Translations under genes and position numbers: made by a program | The notes under the pieces: generated by a model | Seen by the model: the letters and a program-made list of their open reading frames with translations, nothing else | Database searches by the model: none | What the model was told of the DNA's origin: nothing | Assembly: GCA_027943335.1 (NCBI GenBank) | Contig: BSBK01008420.1 | Coordinates: 124,001-188,000, forward strand | DNA: 64,000 nucleotides | Direction: 5' to 3' | Source of the DNA: Chamaecyparis obtusa | Lineage: Eukaryota > Streptophyta > Pinopsida > Cupressales > Cupressaceae | Shown here: piece after piece, positions 10,431 to 22,975 of the stretch | How positions within the stretch are numbered: position 1 is the first letter of the stretch | How the letters are laid out: every line of letters starts with the position of its first letter

Positions 10431-11600
10431 GATCTCATCTTGGATATTCAAAAGGGTCACATTGGTCAAATTGGTGCCCCCAGTCATGACATGAGGCCCT
10501 CACATATGCAAGCGATGGGTATTAAAGTTGAGGCCTCAATTTTGTGGATTTTTTGATTCTTCCATGGGGTCTTTCATTCTAGCATCATTGGGTCCTAGAC
10601 CACCTCCTTGATAATCCCATTGGTCAATGGCCCATTTGTGTGGTATAGGATATTTGTCTTTTAAGTAACTGAGGAACTCAATATTAGGAGGTAGAGGATC
10701 CTTATACAACCATTGATTGATATTCAGTGCCATCTCTTGGCCATTTAAAATTCCATTGGAGAAAAAGGTAGATGAGTCCAGGGTCTTGACCTTGGGGCCT
10801 TGATTTGATGATAGGGTCATCCCTGAGTGTGTGGGTCTAGAGGTAGAGCCCTTATGACAAAGGCATTGGTAAGGTTGTATTCTCTGCAACCTTTTTTGTT
10901 GATCTTTATGGAAGAGAGAGTGGAGGCTAGGATTATTTATGGATCGCAGTGGGATTGGGAAGAACTGGCGATAGATGAGATGTCAATTCCAAGACAATGG
11001 GTGGAGTGGGGGAATGAAGTTTCAATCACATGACAATATGTGAAAGGTTGGGGTCTGTGTGGATGGTGATTTTAGTACCTTGATATGGGAATTTGATGAA
11101 CTAATGATAGGTGGAGCAGATGACCTAGATGGAATGGATCCATGGGAAACAAAGGAGGATATTGTGGGGGAGATCAAGATCAACAACGTGGCATATGGTG
11201 TCTTTAGTGATGGGGCCAATCTTGATAGGCAATAAAATGGTAGCTTAGGAGATATGCTCTAGGTTGTCATAAGCCTTAATGGTGATTACATTGTGAGAGA
11301 TGTCTGCTTTTGTGAAACCAACCTACTAGATGAACTTTAATGTACAAAGATTTGGGTCTGAACCATTATCTATCATGACCCTTTTTACGACGAAGTCATT
11401 AATCATGATGGTGATTCAGAGTGGGAGATTGTGATCTAGTTCAATGGATGGCATGTCAGATGGCTGGAAGGAGAGCGTGGAAGGCATGGATAAGTGTCCT
11501 ACAAGGCTCTTAAATTGAAAGGTGTTGATGTCCACAAGGACATGAGTTTCTTGCAGTGCATTATTGAGGACTTCCTAATTAAGGGAGGATGTACGGAGGA
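10431..11600 (-). pseudogene. gypsy aspartic protease and downstream linker (broken)
   Basis: On the - strand, DFVVKRVMIDNGSDPNLCTL is the protease active-site loop (D-N-G-S where D-S/T-G or D-G-G is usual). ITIKAYDNLEHIS and IGPITKDTICHVVDLDLPHN follow, ending near WIHSI and HTDPNLSHIV as in Tat proteases. The part at 10536-10889 (VKTLDSSTFFSNGILNGQEM; WAIDQWDYQGGGLGPNDARM) is the linker between protease and RT. Stops are present at about 11328-11333 and 11244. The protease would cut the Gag-Pol precursor. Confidence 0.75.
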
Positions 11601-11989
11601 GGTCAAGGATAGAAATTTGTGGAGGCATGTTCCAAAGGAGTTCTAGGAGATTGTACTATGCACTAGGGATAATTTTAGCACTATCACTAGCAAAAAATAT
11701 CCAACCTCTATGGGTAGTAACGACACATTGGCTATCAGCACTTTTGACATGGATTACATTCATAGTTGGTTTGACTTGGGAGATGCAACCAATGAATTTA
11801 TCATATTTGATGTAGGTCATCATATAATATTTCCCATCACTGTGGTCACCTTGTTTATCCTTACCTTGGTCTGAGGGAGGGTTAGCATTGGTTTAATTCT
11901 TCCCTACATTGTGTTTAGGAAACACATTTTGATAGATTTATAGGTTGACATTTCATGATGTCTGGGGAGGGGCGTCAACTGTGATCTCC

Positions 11990-12090
11990 TTTTAATCAAT
12001 GAGGTCTTGGACATAGTGCTTGAGTTTCATGCACTTCAAGGTGGTGTGTCCCTTAACATAGTGATAGTCATAGTACACATTGTCCTTATA
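11990..12090 (-). pseudogene. gypsy Gag zinc knuckle (decayed)
   Basis: The - strand reads VYYDYHYVKGHTTLKCMKLK and then HYVQDLID. The spacing fits the Tat-type C-X2-H-X4-H-X4-C nucleic-acid-binding knuckle, with the first Cys replaced by Tyr. It lies between the Gag core and the protease, as expected. Confidence 0.65.
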
Positions 12091-12374
12091 CTAGGTAGGT
12101 TTGGGTGTTGACTCATCAAAGGGCTAGGTTTGCAGATATACAATTAGGTTTGCACTGGCCATGCGGTGGAAGATAACATCCAGGGGTTCTCCGAGGGGCA
12201 TAAATGTACATTTTTTATTGTTCTGAACATGAGGCTTGTTCTTTCCTTAGGTGATGGATATGGCATTGGTTTGATTAATGGGTGTTTGACAAGGCAGTTT
12301 CTGATAGGTGGGTGCATGTTGCTAGTACACGGATGCTTGTTGTTGCTAAGTTGGAGGAGGGGGATTGGGACCAG

Positions 12375-13274
12375 CTACAACAACTTGGACATGCCTGGCG
12401 TCCATGGCTTCATTTGTGACCACATTTTTATTCTTATTCCAATAGCAGGAGCAGTCATTATTAGGTCTATCCTAGGAGCTCTCCTTATAATTTTCTTAAT
12501 GGCACCATCATCTAAAAGACCTCGTTCGATATCCATTCCCTTTCCATTTATGTCTTGATAAGTTTGTATGCAATTCATGTGCATGAAATGGGATAACTTC
12601 AGATGTAAATTATCGATGAATATTTTGGTAAGCTTCTTTTCTGGAAGTTGACATGACAACCTCAAGGTGAGGTTATGCCATTATTATAGCTAATTAGCTA
12701 GGGTTTCACCTCCCTTTTTCTTAGCATTACACAGGTCTAGCAAGGAGAGCTCATTCTTGATATTATGGACATATTGGGCCACAAATTTATTTGAGAGTTC
12801 CATGAATGTGGAGACAGATCCATAGGGTATTTTGTAAAACCACTCGATGGTGGTTCCTCCTAGACTCTTGGGGAAAAGGTGCATGAGATATATGTCATTG
12901 TGTGCCACTTCTTGGCATGCCATGTATAACTCTTTGATGTGGCTGCCTGGGTCTCCCTTCCCTCGATACTTGTCAAATTTGGGTGTTTCAAAATGCTTGG
13001 GGAAGGGGAGTGCTATGATTGATTTGTTGAAAGTGTATGGATAGACTTCTTCAAAATTGAATTCTTTATTCTTAGTGCCAGTGTTGAGTTCTTTGAGGGT
13101 GTTCTTTATTTCTTCCCATTCCAAATTGATAGGCATTGGGGTGGGTACTCCCATTGGGAATGGATTTGATAGAGCGGGTGAATATGGTGGGATGTATGGA
13201 GGATATTGCGAGATTGGGTATGGGGATTGTCTGGTAGGAAAGGTTGTTTGAAATGGAATTTGGATAGCTTTCAA
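12375..13274 (-). pseudogene. gypsy (Tat-like) Gag capsid core
   Basis: The main piece (12690-13274) has the retrotransposon Gag domain: PKHFETPKFDKYRGKGDPGS, IKELYMACQEVAHNDIYLMH, LFPKSLGGTTIEWFYKIPYG, then FVAQYVHNI and SLLDLCNAKKKGGETLAN. The next piece (12375-12665) continues with LPEKKLTKIFIDNLHLKLSH. A stop (TAA near 12690) separates the two. Gag forms the particle that packages the element RNA. The P/Q-rich region upstream is the N-terminal extension. Confidence 0.85.
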
Positions 13275-14700
13275 AGAAACATATTGTTGATGTAGGGTTG
13301 AGGCATGTTGTTGGATAGGATAGGGAGTGGCTTGCTGCTATGGGATGAGAGGGTTGTGCTACTGTGTCGGGAAGTACTGTTGTTGTGGGGGAGGTTGGTA
13401 GAAGGGTTGTTGTTGGGCCTAGCATGGGGCTTGGCCAACATATGAAGGATGCATGTGGGTAATATTGAAAGAAGGATTGGAGGCTTGGGTGTGCACTATA
13501 GGTGGTTGGGTGAGGGGACCATTAGGATGGTTAAAGCCAAGTTGTTGTGATTGTAGAGGAGGAGCTTATGGAGCAATTGGTGGCATAGATAAATAGTTGG
13601 TGAATGCAAGAAAATAAATGAAAGGTAGTGGGGTGGTTGTTGTGCAGCTTGGGGGAAGGTTTGCTACTAATGAGTTGTTGGTAAAGGTGCCCTTGTGTAG
13701 GTATGCCCATGGCATGAATTTATTCTTGGTTGAGGCTACAAGAGGTGTCAATCACTGCCGAGGGTTATGATGTGGACCTTGTTATGAATGTGGTAGTGAA
13801 AGCGGGAGTTTGCGGTACAAGTGGAGGATTTTGGGATGTCATGGATGGCATTCCCATTGTGAAGGTGACTTATTGGGCCTATGTACCAGAAAAAAATGTG
13901 GGAGGGGGAAATTTTGTGCAAGGGGATTGTGTAAAGGACTAGGTAGATGTAGGTGGGGTGGTTTGTGTTTCTCCTTGTGCAAGGGATGATGATGGAGAAG
14001 CTTGGCTTGCAGTAGGTCTAGGTATTGTTTGTGTGGTAGCTTGTGTGGGGGGTGGGGGCACTTGTGTGGATTCTTTTGATTGAGTGTCTATCTATGAGGA
14101 AGAAGGTGGGGGTGGTGTACCCATGATGGAGAGAGGGGTACTTGCAGGAATTGTTGCACCAAGTTGCAAGAGATGTGGAATAGGAAACATTGTATGGGAT
14201 ACTTGCATGGTTGGATCATGGATTTGTTGGATGATATAGGGGTCGATGTTGGTGGAGATATGGACATGTTTTGTGGGATCAAAAGGGCGTAGGTATGGGG
14301 GAATGGGAGTACCCTCCTATGTTTAGTTTGTCAAGATGGAAAGACAGTTCTGTGCAATGATCACACTTACCATTTGTGCATGTCCAAGAAGACACATGAA
14401 AGCTTCCATGGAGTTGGTGGTAGGTGTCTCATTGGGATCTTCCCACACATTCTAAACCATTGGTGGTTGGGGATCATACATTACCATCCTACTAGTGGCA
14501 CATTTGGGTCTGTTGAACTAGTGGCTTGGTTGGGATCCATTCCTTTCTGCTTCTTTGACCGTGTTTCAATAGGCATGAAAATGCAAAAATTCCTAAGATG
14601 GGGAGGATGCGGATGTACCAAAAGGAATTCTTGGGATGAGGATTTTGGATCTAGATGATGTTGGAGGTAGCCTAGATGTAGGATTGTGGGTGATGAGATA
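13275..14700 (-). pseudogene. P/Q-rich N-terminal region of the Tat-like Gag
   Basis: The - strand is low in complexity and rich in Pro, Gln, Thr and Ser (for example QQQPFYQPPPQQQYFPTQ near 13375-13430, with stops on either side). P/Q-rich N-termini are common in Tat/Ogre Gag proteins. The region is broken in all frames and I cannot place a start codon with confidence. Confidence 0.5.
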
Positions 14701-17342
14701 TTTTTAGTGATGTGCTGAGGGTTGAGATGAGCTACCTTTCCCTAATGTGGGATCAAAATATGTGGGATTGTCATCCTCAAATAGACTTGTGATCTCTAGA
14801 TGATGGGATCCTCACTAGTGTAGACCAATATCTGGGTTAAGAGGATGAGGTCCACAAGATTAAGTGCTAGCTACCCTAGACAAGGCTTAGTCAAATGGGT
14901 GCGGTTGAGATCTTGATTCTTAGGATAAGGTCCAGGCAACTCAAAGTGAGTCCTTGGATACGATGAGGATCTAGGATGATGATTTGGGTTTTGGATAGGA
15001 GATGATGCTAAATGAAACTTCCTAAGAGGATGATGTGAATTAACCTATGTGATTTCTTAAGGTGATAGGATGTTGAGGCAACTTTGCAGATTTTGGAAGT
15101 GAAAGAGATTGAGCTTACTAGTCTTCACTTTCCAGCCTGACAAATCGACAGTCAACATAGATTCAAAAGGAAAATTGCTTGAACCTTGTAGTGTACTCTA
15201 TGTTATCTAATCTAGCTTGGTATTTCTCTTATTCTTGGACTGCAATGATAATGGATTGGTGATCTTTGAGCTTTCTTTTGCCAACCCTCTTTTCTTGATA
15301 TACATGAGGCATTGGTAGCTTAGCTTTCTTTTATTTCACTGAATCAGTCATGGGTCAAAAATATCTCCAATCTCTTAATACTGGAAGGATTCAAGATAGG
15401 AAGTGACTATGGTAAGTGTAACTTGGCTTGGTTTTGAACAGATATTTGGATTTGGGAGTTTGTGACAAACAATCCCCACAAGAGACAAAGAAATCTTGTG
15501 GGAAAATAGGCAGATGATCTCTTTGGCAAAGAACTTGTAATTTTGACTTTGTGTATGTTCAAATAGATGTTTTCATTGGGTTTGTAACTTCAAGTACACA
15601 CACAAGCACTTTCTATCTTAAGGAATTGATGTGACTGAAAAACCCTTGCTCATTGACTTAGGCACACATCCAAGAGCTAATCAAAATATGACCACTACTG
15701 AACACACAATGGATCAAGAAATACCATATTATCTAGTTCCAAGTGCGCAAGGATGGCACAATATGATGAGTTTCTTAGGGAGATTACTATTCTCATTGCA
15801 CAAGGATTAGAAAGCCTTCAGAGGTGAATCAGGTAGGCCACTAATTTAATTGGTGTCTAATAAGGTCTATGGCATCCTCCCAATCAGTTTGTACATGCGT
15901 GACTCACTCAAGAGCCTAGTTGACCATCCTGAAATTGTAGGGATATTCACCTACCTTGGGCTACCATCAACATGCCTCACTTGAGATTGAGAAGATAAGG
16001 TGAGAGTTTTCTCAACACCTTGTTTCTATATCGATTGGGGAATTACCGGTTTGAGGTTGTTCTCCAAAGAGGAAGCACTTCTCTCTAGACAAGCCTCGCT
16101 AGAAGTATCATCAATTAGACTTGATCTTCTTCTTCACCTAAGATCCACAAAGGTGAGGGGAGAGGATATGGATACAAGTGGATTTCTTCCACATCACTTA
16201 TTTTACCAAGGTTTGTGTAAAAAATGAAAAATCTCTAAGGAAGTGTTGAAAAACACTCCTTCAAACATGCCAAGAAATGTTCATTCCAAATTGAACCTAG
16301 TTTAGACTAAGTGTTTTCTATCCTAGAACATAAAACACTCATTTTTAACATGCAAGGCTCTTTTGAAAAGTAAATGATGATGCTTGAAAGTAAAGTTTTA
16401 TTTTTTCAAAAACAATAAGTGTTACTTCCCTTTAGGCATTCAAGATTTGTTTGATAAATTTTAAGCACCAAAGTGAAGTGTTCATTGCATTGGTTCTTTA
16501 TCCCTGAGGCATTCAAGATTGTTTTTTATTTGATTTTCAAGCACCAAATGTAAAGTTTGATGTTTTCCTTGTTCAATTTTAGCCTTTGTTCATTTTATAC
16601 CCAAATAGAAATGACAAAGTGTTGTGTAGGCATACAATGTTCTTTTTAAGGCACCAAAGAAAAGTGAGTTAATTTTGTTTAAAAAAAAATAACCTGCATT
16701 CCCGTGAATACCTACAATCCTACAAATAGAAGACCACGTTCCCAAAAAATTGTATAGGCATTCACACAAGACTATTAGAATAAAAAAATCACAGAAAGTA
16801 ATAAATGCCGACAAGGAACTGATACTTGCGATCGCATTCCTATAGTCAAACAGAGTTCCTGTGTAGTCAATGGTGAATCCCATGTTGCGGGAATGATGGC
16901 ACAAATTTCAAGATTTTAAATAATAAGTTATGGCTTACAAATGTCAACAGGCAATCCTACCTAGTCAAACAACATTCTCATATTGCAGGAATGCGATCCC
17001 GCAAAAAGGGTACATAGAACTGATTGGTAAACTTAGGATAGAGAGCAAGAAAAAGATAGAAGATAGAATTTTGTTTGTGGGAATGTGTTCTCGTAGACTG
17101 TAAAGGCATTCTAGCAGATTGTACTTGCATTCTCACAAAACTAAGTTTTTTTGTTTTTTTTTGTTTTTGTTATGTGAAATCCGACCATAGGAATGGTGGT
17201 GCAAATGTTCCTTCTTTGGCCCCAAACCTGAAAAATGTCCAAAACACCTTTGCAAAGCACTCAAACAATAAGAAAAATTAGTTTTTGGGTTAGTTTTGCA
17301 ATGTAAAATAGATGAGAAAGATGAAGAAATGACCCTAGAAGT
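14701..17342 (-). other. Long untranslated leader of the Tat-like element
   Basis: There is no convincing coding frame between the P/Q-rich Gag start and the PBS. Long leaders are usual in this lineage. A repeat of about 72 bases is seen (AGGCATTCAAGAT at 16436 and 16508, each followed by AAGCACCAAA). Near 16690-17140 short words such as GCATTC, GGAATG and their complements, with TGCGGGA / TCCCGCA, recur. Confidence 0.5.
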
Positions 17343-17364
17343 GGGTCCCACTGGGCGTACCAAA
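17343..17364 (-). other. Primer-binding site of the Tat-like element
   Basis: On the - strand TTGGTACGCCCAGTGGGACC lies directly downstream of the LTR end TTACA. It starts with the universal TGG of tRNA 3' ends. I cannot name the tRNA with certainty. Confidence 0.65.
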
Positions 17365-17365
17365 A

Positions 17366-18516
17366 TGTAATACCTAAAATGTAGTGTTAAGGAATATAAA
17401 GGAAGCTAAACATTCAACAATACAAACTATAATAAAAACTTTAAGATTAGACACTACAAAGAATAGAGCTAAAAACCAAAAGAGTGTGCAAACCTCACTC
17501 TAAGAAGCCTCCAAGTATGCAGAAGATTTGTCCAAGGATGGAATGTGTGCTCAAATTCTATGCTCAAGCTTCAAAGGATATGATTTTGGGAATGATTTTG
17601 GTATTATAAGGTCTTTTTTATGTTTTTGGCTCTCAAATGGGCATGATAACAATGCTTTGATGGTAGATGAAAATGAAGGAAAAGAGGGCTCAAATTATAG
17701 GCAAGAGGAGGGATGAATGAATGGTTAAGATGCAAACCTAAGAAAGGGCCAAGATGCATTTGAGGGGGGAGCACATGGATTGTATTTTCTCAAATGCATC
17801 TCATTGTGACAAGTGTCACAATGGGAGAGGTTGGAAGAAGTGGGGGAATGTGATCATTTTGGGAGATGTGAGAGGGAAGAAAGGTGTAAGAGAAGGATGG
17901 AGTGTGTAAGAGGCATGTAAGGGAATTTAAGGTTGACATGAGGTGAGGGAATTGGGAGATGTGAGGATGTGATAGGAGAGTTGACTTGGTTTTGCTTAAG
18001 ATTTATTAATCCATGGATTATGATTGTGTAAATGCTTAGGAGGTGATTAGGCTTGGATTAGGAGGCAAGTGGGAGGTTTAGGAGGATGTGATGGGAGGAG
18101 AGAGAATGAGTGGAGGGTTTGATTACCTAATCATGGGTCATTACCTAATTAAGAAGGATTAGTATGGGTGAATGAGTTGGGTTGAATATGAACCACATGT
18201 TAGGAGTTTGGGATGAGTTTGGTTATGGGTTTAGAATTAAATATTCATTTAAATCCAAGTGAGAGGAAAAATAATTTTATGAATTAATTTAATTAGATAA
18301 GTGTATCCATTTAAATTAATAGAAGAATAAGGATTAATTAATTATCATACTATAGGTTTTTCATTTATGAAATTAATTGGACTATAGTTAATTAATTAAG
18401 ATAATTAACTAGGGGATGACATGAATTCATTAAGTAATAATATTTAATTAATAGGATGTCCTAGGAGAGAACGAAATAAGATTACTAAATTATGTAATCA
18501 AATTTAGGTGTCTACA
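17366..18516 (-). repeat. 5' LTR of the Tat-like gypsy element
   Basis: On the - strand it starts TGTAGACACCTAAATTTG, a common start of Tat-type plant LTRs, and ends GGTATTACA just before the PBS, giving 1151 bases. The part from about 18230 to 18480 is very AT-rich. The 3' partner is not in the window, so the borders rest on motifs and on the PBS. Confidence 0.75.
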
Positions 18517-18906
18517 ATATGATTGAGAGTTATACCCTTTTGCATTCATTAGACAATGATAGAGATCTATCGCATCTCTTAAGGATAATTGTTGAATAAT
18601 TCAAGACTGTGATTTGAAAGTTCAAGATTGAGAGCTTAAGAACATGAGTCGAAGGTACATCTTTCTGAGGGTCACAAGATAGCTTGATGGAGCCTTGTAT
18701 GATTCAGGATTTGCAACTTCAAAAAGAATATTTTCTCAATATATGTATTCATATTATTGAATCAGCATGTTTGCATATTTTGTTATGTAAGCCTTAAGGG
18801 GGGATCCCTAGGGAAAAGTTAATTTGATGTTTTAAGGATCAATGTATTAAGGGCAGGAATGTTGGTGTAATACATTGTTTGGGTAGTTTAACTGTCCAAC
18901 CATTTG
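18517..18906. other. Unassigned sequence between the gypsy LTR and the interrupted reading frame
   Basis: About 390 bases without a convincing frame or known motif. A run AAGGGGGGATCC (about 18797) resembles a polypurine tract but no LTR follows that I can define. Confidence 0.3.
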
Positions 18907-19176
18907 TCAATTTGTAATTGTTTGCATTGCATAAAAACTCCTCTTCTTGATTATTGATGAAATATAAAATATACATCTGTAATCTTCTTCAATATTTAGG
19001 TTCATAACTTGATCATAGTCAAGCCCATCGTCAAATTGGGTGTGCATGGAATTGGGCCAAAGAAGTGTGACATTATGTTGCTTTGTAAGTTTCTCCATAT
19101 TTTCAATATTGGAGTTCAACATGGAAAAAATGGGGCACAATGTGGGGATATTGGCATATGTGGTCTGATATCCTCT
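18907..19176 (-). pseudogene. Unknown reading frame, 3' part, interrupted by the 12.7-kb LTR element
   Basis: The - strand frame (GYQTTYANIPTLCPIFSMLN ... QVMNLNIEEDYRCIFYISSI ... TGA at 18907-18909) has no ATG of its own at the left border of the LTR element. Its 5' part is found on the other side of that element at 31900-32046. Removing the element and one copy of the CCTCT duplication keeps the frame. I do not recognise the product. The composition is protein-like and not low-complexity. The first part has one TGA, so the present copy is broken. Confidence 0.5.
19172..19176. repeat. Target-site duplication CCTCT, left copy
   Basis: CCTCT directly left of the LTR start TGTACACTC. The same five bases follow the right LTR end at 31895-31899. 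Confidence 0.85.
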
Positions 19177-20081
19177 TGTACACTCAAAATGTGCACTTCT
19201 CTAAGTCTTTGGTTCCAAGAGCCTCCATGAATTGGAAGCCTTGAGAAAGTGACTTAGAGCTCCCTAGGCATGGACTACAAGGGTGTTTAGAGGGCTCTCA
19301 GCTAGAGCTATTAAGCATGCAACCTTGCTAGTAAACCATGCAATGGGAGATTCAAAGAGACAAGGGCAGGAATGCCAATATTTTCAAGAATCACAATGAA
19401 AGATGTAATGCAAACTATGCTAGAATGAAGATGCAAGAATGCAACTAAACTATGAAAAATGAGAGTGTTACAAGCCTTTGTTAATTAAACTATGTGGATT
19501 AAGTTAGAACATGAAAGGAAACTAAACTAAAATGCCATGAAAACTAAGCTATAATGCAAGAATGAAGAATAGAATGCAACAAGATCTTCAAACCTCCAAT
19601 GTCACCAAGAAAACCTGCAACACAACCTTAGCATCAATAGTGGGGATCCTTTTGAATAAGAAAAGACCATGGAGATTAAGAGGAAAAAGGTTTGATCAAG
19701 GGTGGAGTTTTAAAGTGGGATCAATCCTTGTGCACAAATCTCTTCCAATGAGAAAGAAATGTTGACTTTTGTGCCCCATGTGAGACAAAAAGACCTTTTC
19801 TTCTTTTTTATAAAATAGGAATAATGCTTTATTTGTGCAACTTAGGATAAGAGGTAAGTGGGGGCTTTTTATTTAATAAAAGATGAGGGAATTCCTTTTA
19901 ATTAAATAAAGACTTAGGATAAAATGGTTAATCCATAGAATATAATCAAATAAATGATAGAATTAGGATTTGATCAAGAAAATTGATTTGGATTGAAAAT
20001 ATTGCAAAACATTGATTTAGGAAATTGATAAATTGATGAATGGGGGCCCAAAGTCTAGGCGACCATTTTAGGGTGTATACA
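19177..20081 (-). repeat. 3' LTR (left copy) of the 12.7-kb element
   Basis: Starts TGTACACTCAAAATGTGCAC and ends GGGTGTATACA. It matches 30970-31894 along its length. A segment of about 20 bases at 31459-31480 of the right copy (AGCTCTCCTTTTAAAGATAA) is missing here. Confidence 0.92.
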
Positions 20082-20095
20082 TTTTCCCCTCTTTG
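20082..20095 (-). other. Polypurine tract of the 12.7-kb element
   Basis: On the - strand CAAAGAGGGGAAAA ends exactly at the LTR border, a standard plus-strand primer. Confidence 0.8.
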
Positions 20096-22475
20096 GGTAA
20101 TGTGTGATCATTCTGGGAACACATGTAGCCAAAGAATAGAATTGAAATGTGAGATTGATTTGGGATCACAAAATAACCTAGATGTGTGATTGACGAATGG
20201 GAACACATCAAGATAAAGATAAGCTAATTGAAAAAGACAAGGCCAACACCCTTGTAAATAGGTAATTGTCAAGTCTCAAGCAAGGTTTAATTGATAGGTT
20301 TGATAAAGCTGAATCAAGGATTGAATTTTGATAGGTACTACCCCCTTGTGATCAAAATCAAAATGAGATAGAGGAGAAATAGTGAATTGATAAATTTGAT
20401 CAAATAGAACTAAAAATAAGGTTATTAATGTAAGATGAAAGATATAAGGATCACCGAACCAAGGTAGATCATTAAGCATGAAATATTATGCCCCAAGGTT
20501 GAATTAGAAGAAAAGAAGTGGGCTGAAAGTGAATGGAAGATAGAAGTTTGGAAGAGGTGGAAAGAAATGAAGAGAAGAAAGAGAATTTGCCTCAAGAAAG
20601 AGGATGCCTCAAAATCAATCAACTATTTTAGATAGAGAATTTTGATTGAGATCACGAAAGAAGATAAGGAAATGAAGATCAAAATGTGATCATAGTTGAT
20701 TAAAAGTCCAAAAGAAAGATGAAGGAAAAGTTCTCTCCATATGCAAGATGCAAGACTAAACTAATATGAACTTAAAAGTGCAAGCTACTATGAAAAGTGG
20801 TTTACTTGCAAGGTCACAAAGCCATTAGACTCTAATAATCATCATCAAGCTTTATTGATAGCATCACAAAATCATACAATACACACTTGTATGACTATGG
20901 GTATATGAATATGATCTATATCAGATAGATATGTGGGAATCTCAACTAGGCACTAGAGACATGTAGGTCAAGATGACTAATGTAGTGAGGTTCCCTAAGT
21001 TTGGTATAGAAAGATTATGCTCACATCGAGACACAAGAAAGTCAAGATGACTACAAGCATGCACTTATGGAAAATAGTCAAGCATAAATGCTCATGATAG
21101 TTAAGATCAACAAAATATACCCATAGGCAGAAAATAAATAAAACATGTCCTCGTGCCCCCAGTTTTCTAGCCATGCATTATCAAAAACTATTAGGGGGAG
21201 AACACTCATCAAAGAAATCATCATAGATAGCACACAAAGAAATAAAGTCAAACAAGTCTCAGCAAGTCAAGTGTTTAAGTGTGTGTGTGTAGGTCATAGA
21301 CTCAAACTTTGAGTATCACATCTGCGAGTGAGAAATATTGTATCATTCTAGACTGCAAGTAAGATATCTGATAAGTGTTAAGAAACACTTGATGCTTAGG
21401 GAAGTGTTTGAAAAATACGGTTGGGGTGGTATTGAAAAACACCATTTGTGAGGTGTCCTAAAGACTAACACATCTAAAAGACCAAAGCTAACACAGTTAT
21501 GCCCCCTAGACAAAGACAAAGACCAATTTCAAACCACGGCAACAACGACAAGGCATGATAGAGAAAGGCCAAGTGTCGAGGACATGAACTGAGAAACATG
21601 AGTGTAAAAGCCTCAAGTAGTGCCCATTTCTAATTTTTCACCACTTGGATTTTATTACAATTTTATTTTATTTTAATTTTTTTAAAGACTTTTTATAATT
21701 TTTTATATTTTTGCTACCAAGGTGCCTGTTTCTAGGTTTTCACCAAGGCACTTTTTCTTTTTCTTTTTTAATTTTTTAATTTTTTGATTTTTTTATATTT
21801 TTGGAATATATAATTTTTTTGAGATACATCAAAGTGCCTATTGCTAGGTTTTCACTAAGATGATCATTTTTTTAGGACATTTTTCAATTTTTAGATTTTT
21901 AACAGAATATATCATTTTTTAAAGATTTTTTCAAGATCAATAAGTATGTACAAAGGATGCCCCTAGACAGAAAGGGCATAAAAATCCCAAGCATGATTAC
22001 ATCGTGTAGTCCCAATGTCTAGCAACGTGGAGAACAAGAGGGATTAGCAAGCTGGTGGAAGAGATGGAAGACAAGAGAATGAAGGAGAATGAAGGGAAGA
22101 AATCCTCAAGGGAAAACTCCTCAAGAGTACACAAGATACAGGAAAAAAATGTCATGTAAAGAACATTTGGACAAGCAATGAGAGGCCAGCATAGGATAAG
22201 TCACAAAAGCGTAATGCAAAAGAAGGAAAGGATGCAGTCCAAAGGAGTAGACATGTCAAGAGGCTTCACAGCATCATGTTTTACTCTTTTTTATTAGATC
22301 AAGACCAAAAGGGAAAAGGATAGCAAAAGGCTAGAATGAATGGAGTAAAATAAATATGAAGGCTAAACATGAATGGAATGAAAACAAGATCATCATAAGA
22401 TAGCTCACAAGATAGCCAAATGTTCGTGTATAGGTCAACATTGTCAAGATCAAAGAGACAAGACGGAATGGATGA
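20096..22475 (-). other. Non-coding 3' interior of the 12.7-kb element with degenerate repeats
   Basis: No credible coding frame. Copies of the phrase GCC-x-(A/T)TTTCTAGGTTTTCACCA, each followed by T-rich runs, start near 21620, 21712 and 21832. Two further copies lie across the nested insertion at about 25925 and 25985, so the array was split by that insertion. Confidence 0.5.
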
Positions 22476-22480
22476 AATAT

Positions 22481-22962
22481 TGTTGGTGTAATTAAATATT
22501 GCTAATTATAATTTACTTAAGTTTACTTACGATAATGCATTTTCATATTAGTTGTAATTGTGACACCTAAGAGTTTGCATTTCATTTTAGCACATGGTTA
22601 GGAGAATTTCCACTTTAGGTGTGATAGTTGTCATCACATACCTCTTTGTGTGTGAGATCCACCTTTAGTGCTCTTATCACATTATCATCCTCTCAATGTT
22701 GCACATGTTTCTCATACTTTCATGTACAATGGAGGATGATCCACCTTTGGTGGACATGTGATTCCACCTAGTGTGGTTGATATCTTATCATCTCCTTATC
22801 ATGTAGTCTTATTGTATTGCCTATATATTTAGGCACTCCTACTTTGTAATTAATTCAATTTGGCTATAATCAATTATTTAATCATTTTTCCTATCTCTCT
22901 TATGCTATCTCTTGAACTTCTAGATATTGACATTTATTCTTTTCCTTAAGAAAATTCTTACA
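22481..22962 (+). repeat. 5' LTR of the nested copia-type element
   Basis: TGTTGGTGTAATTAAATATT ... AAATTCTTACA, 482 bases. TATATATTTAGG at about 22821-22832 may serve as its TATA box. It ends exactly at the PBS. Confidence 0.9.
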
Positions 22963-22975
22963 TGGTATCAGAGCC
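22963..22975 (+). other. Primer-binding site, initiator-Met tRNA type
   Basis: TGGTATCAGAGCC directly after the LTR is the classic plant copia PBS complementary to the 3' end of initiator methionine tRNA. Confidence 0.9.

Larger units (their letters stand above)
4165..18516 (-). mobile_element. Tat-like Ty3/gypsy retrotransposon, 3' part cut off at the copia insertion
   Basis: Reading on the - strand from 18516: LTR (TGTAGACACC...TTACA), PBS, long leader, P/Q-rich Gag, zinc knuckle, protease, RT, RNase H, a second RNase H-like domain, then the start of integrase, which stops at the copia LTR end (4164). A second RNase H between RNase H and integrase is characteristic of the Tat/Ogre lineage. 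Stops and frameshifts are frequent. An internal block of about 1.15 kb is present four times. The rest of integrase and the 3' LTR should lie left of the copia element, outside the window. Confidence 0.85.

Noticed and set aside
10278..10556. 92-codon + strand frame
   Set aside because: Antisense of the gypsy linker before RT, whose - strand reading is supported by its tandem copies.
16590..16904. 104-codon - strand frame in the leader of the Tat-like element
   Set aside because: No domain, biased composition, and it lies in an untranslated leader. Likely chance.
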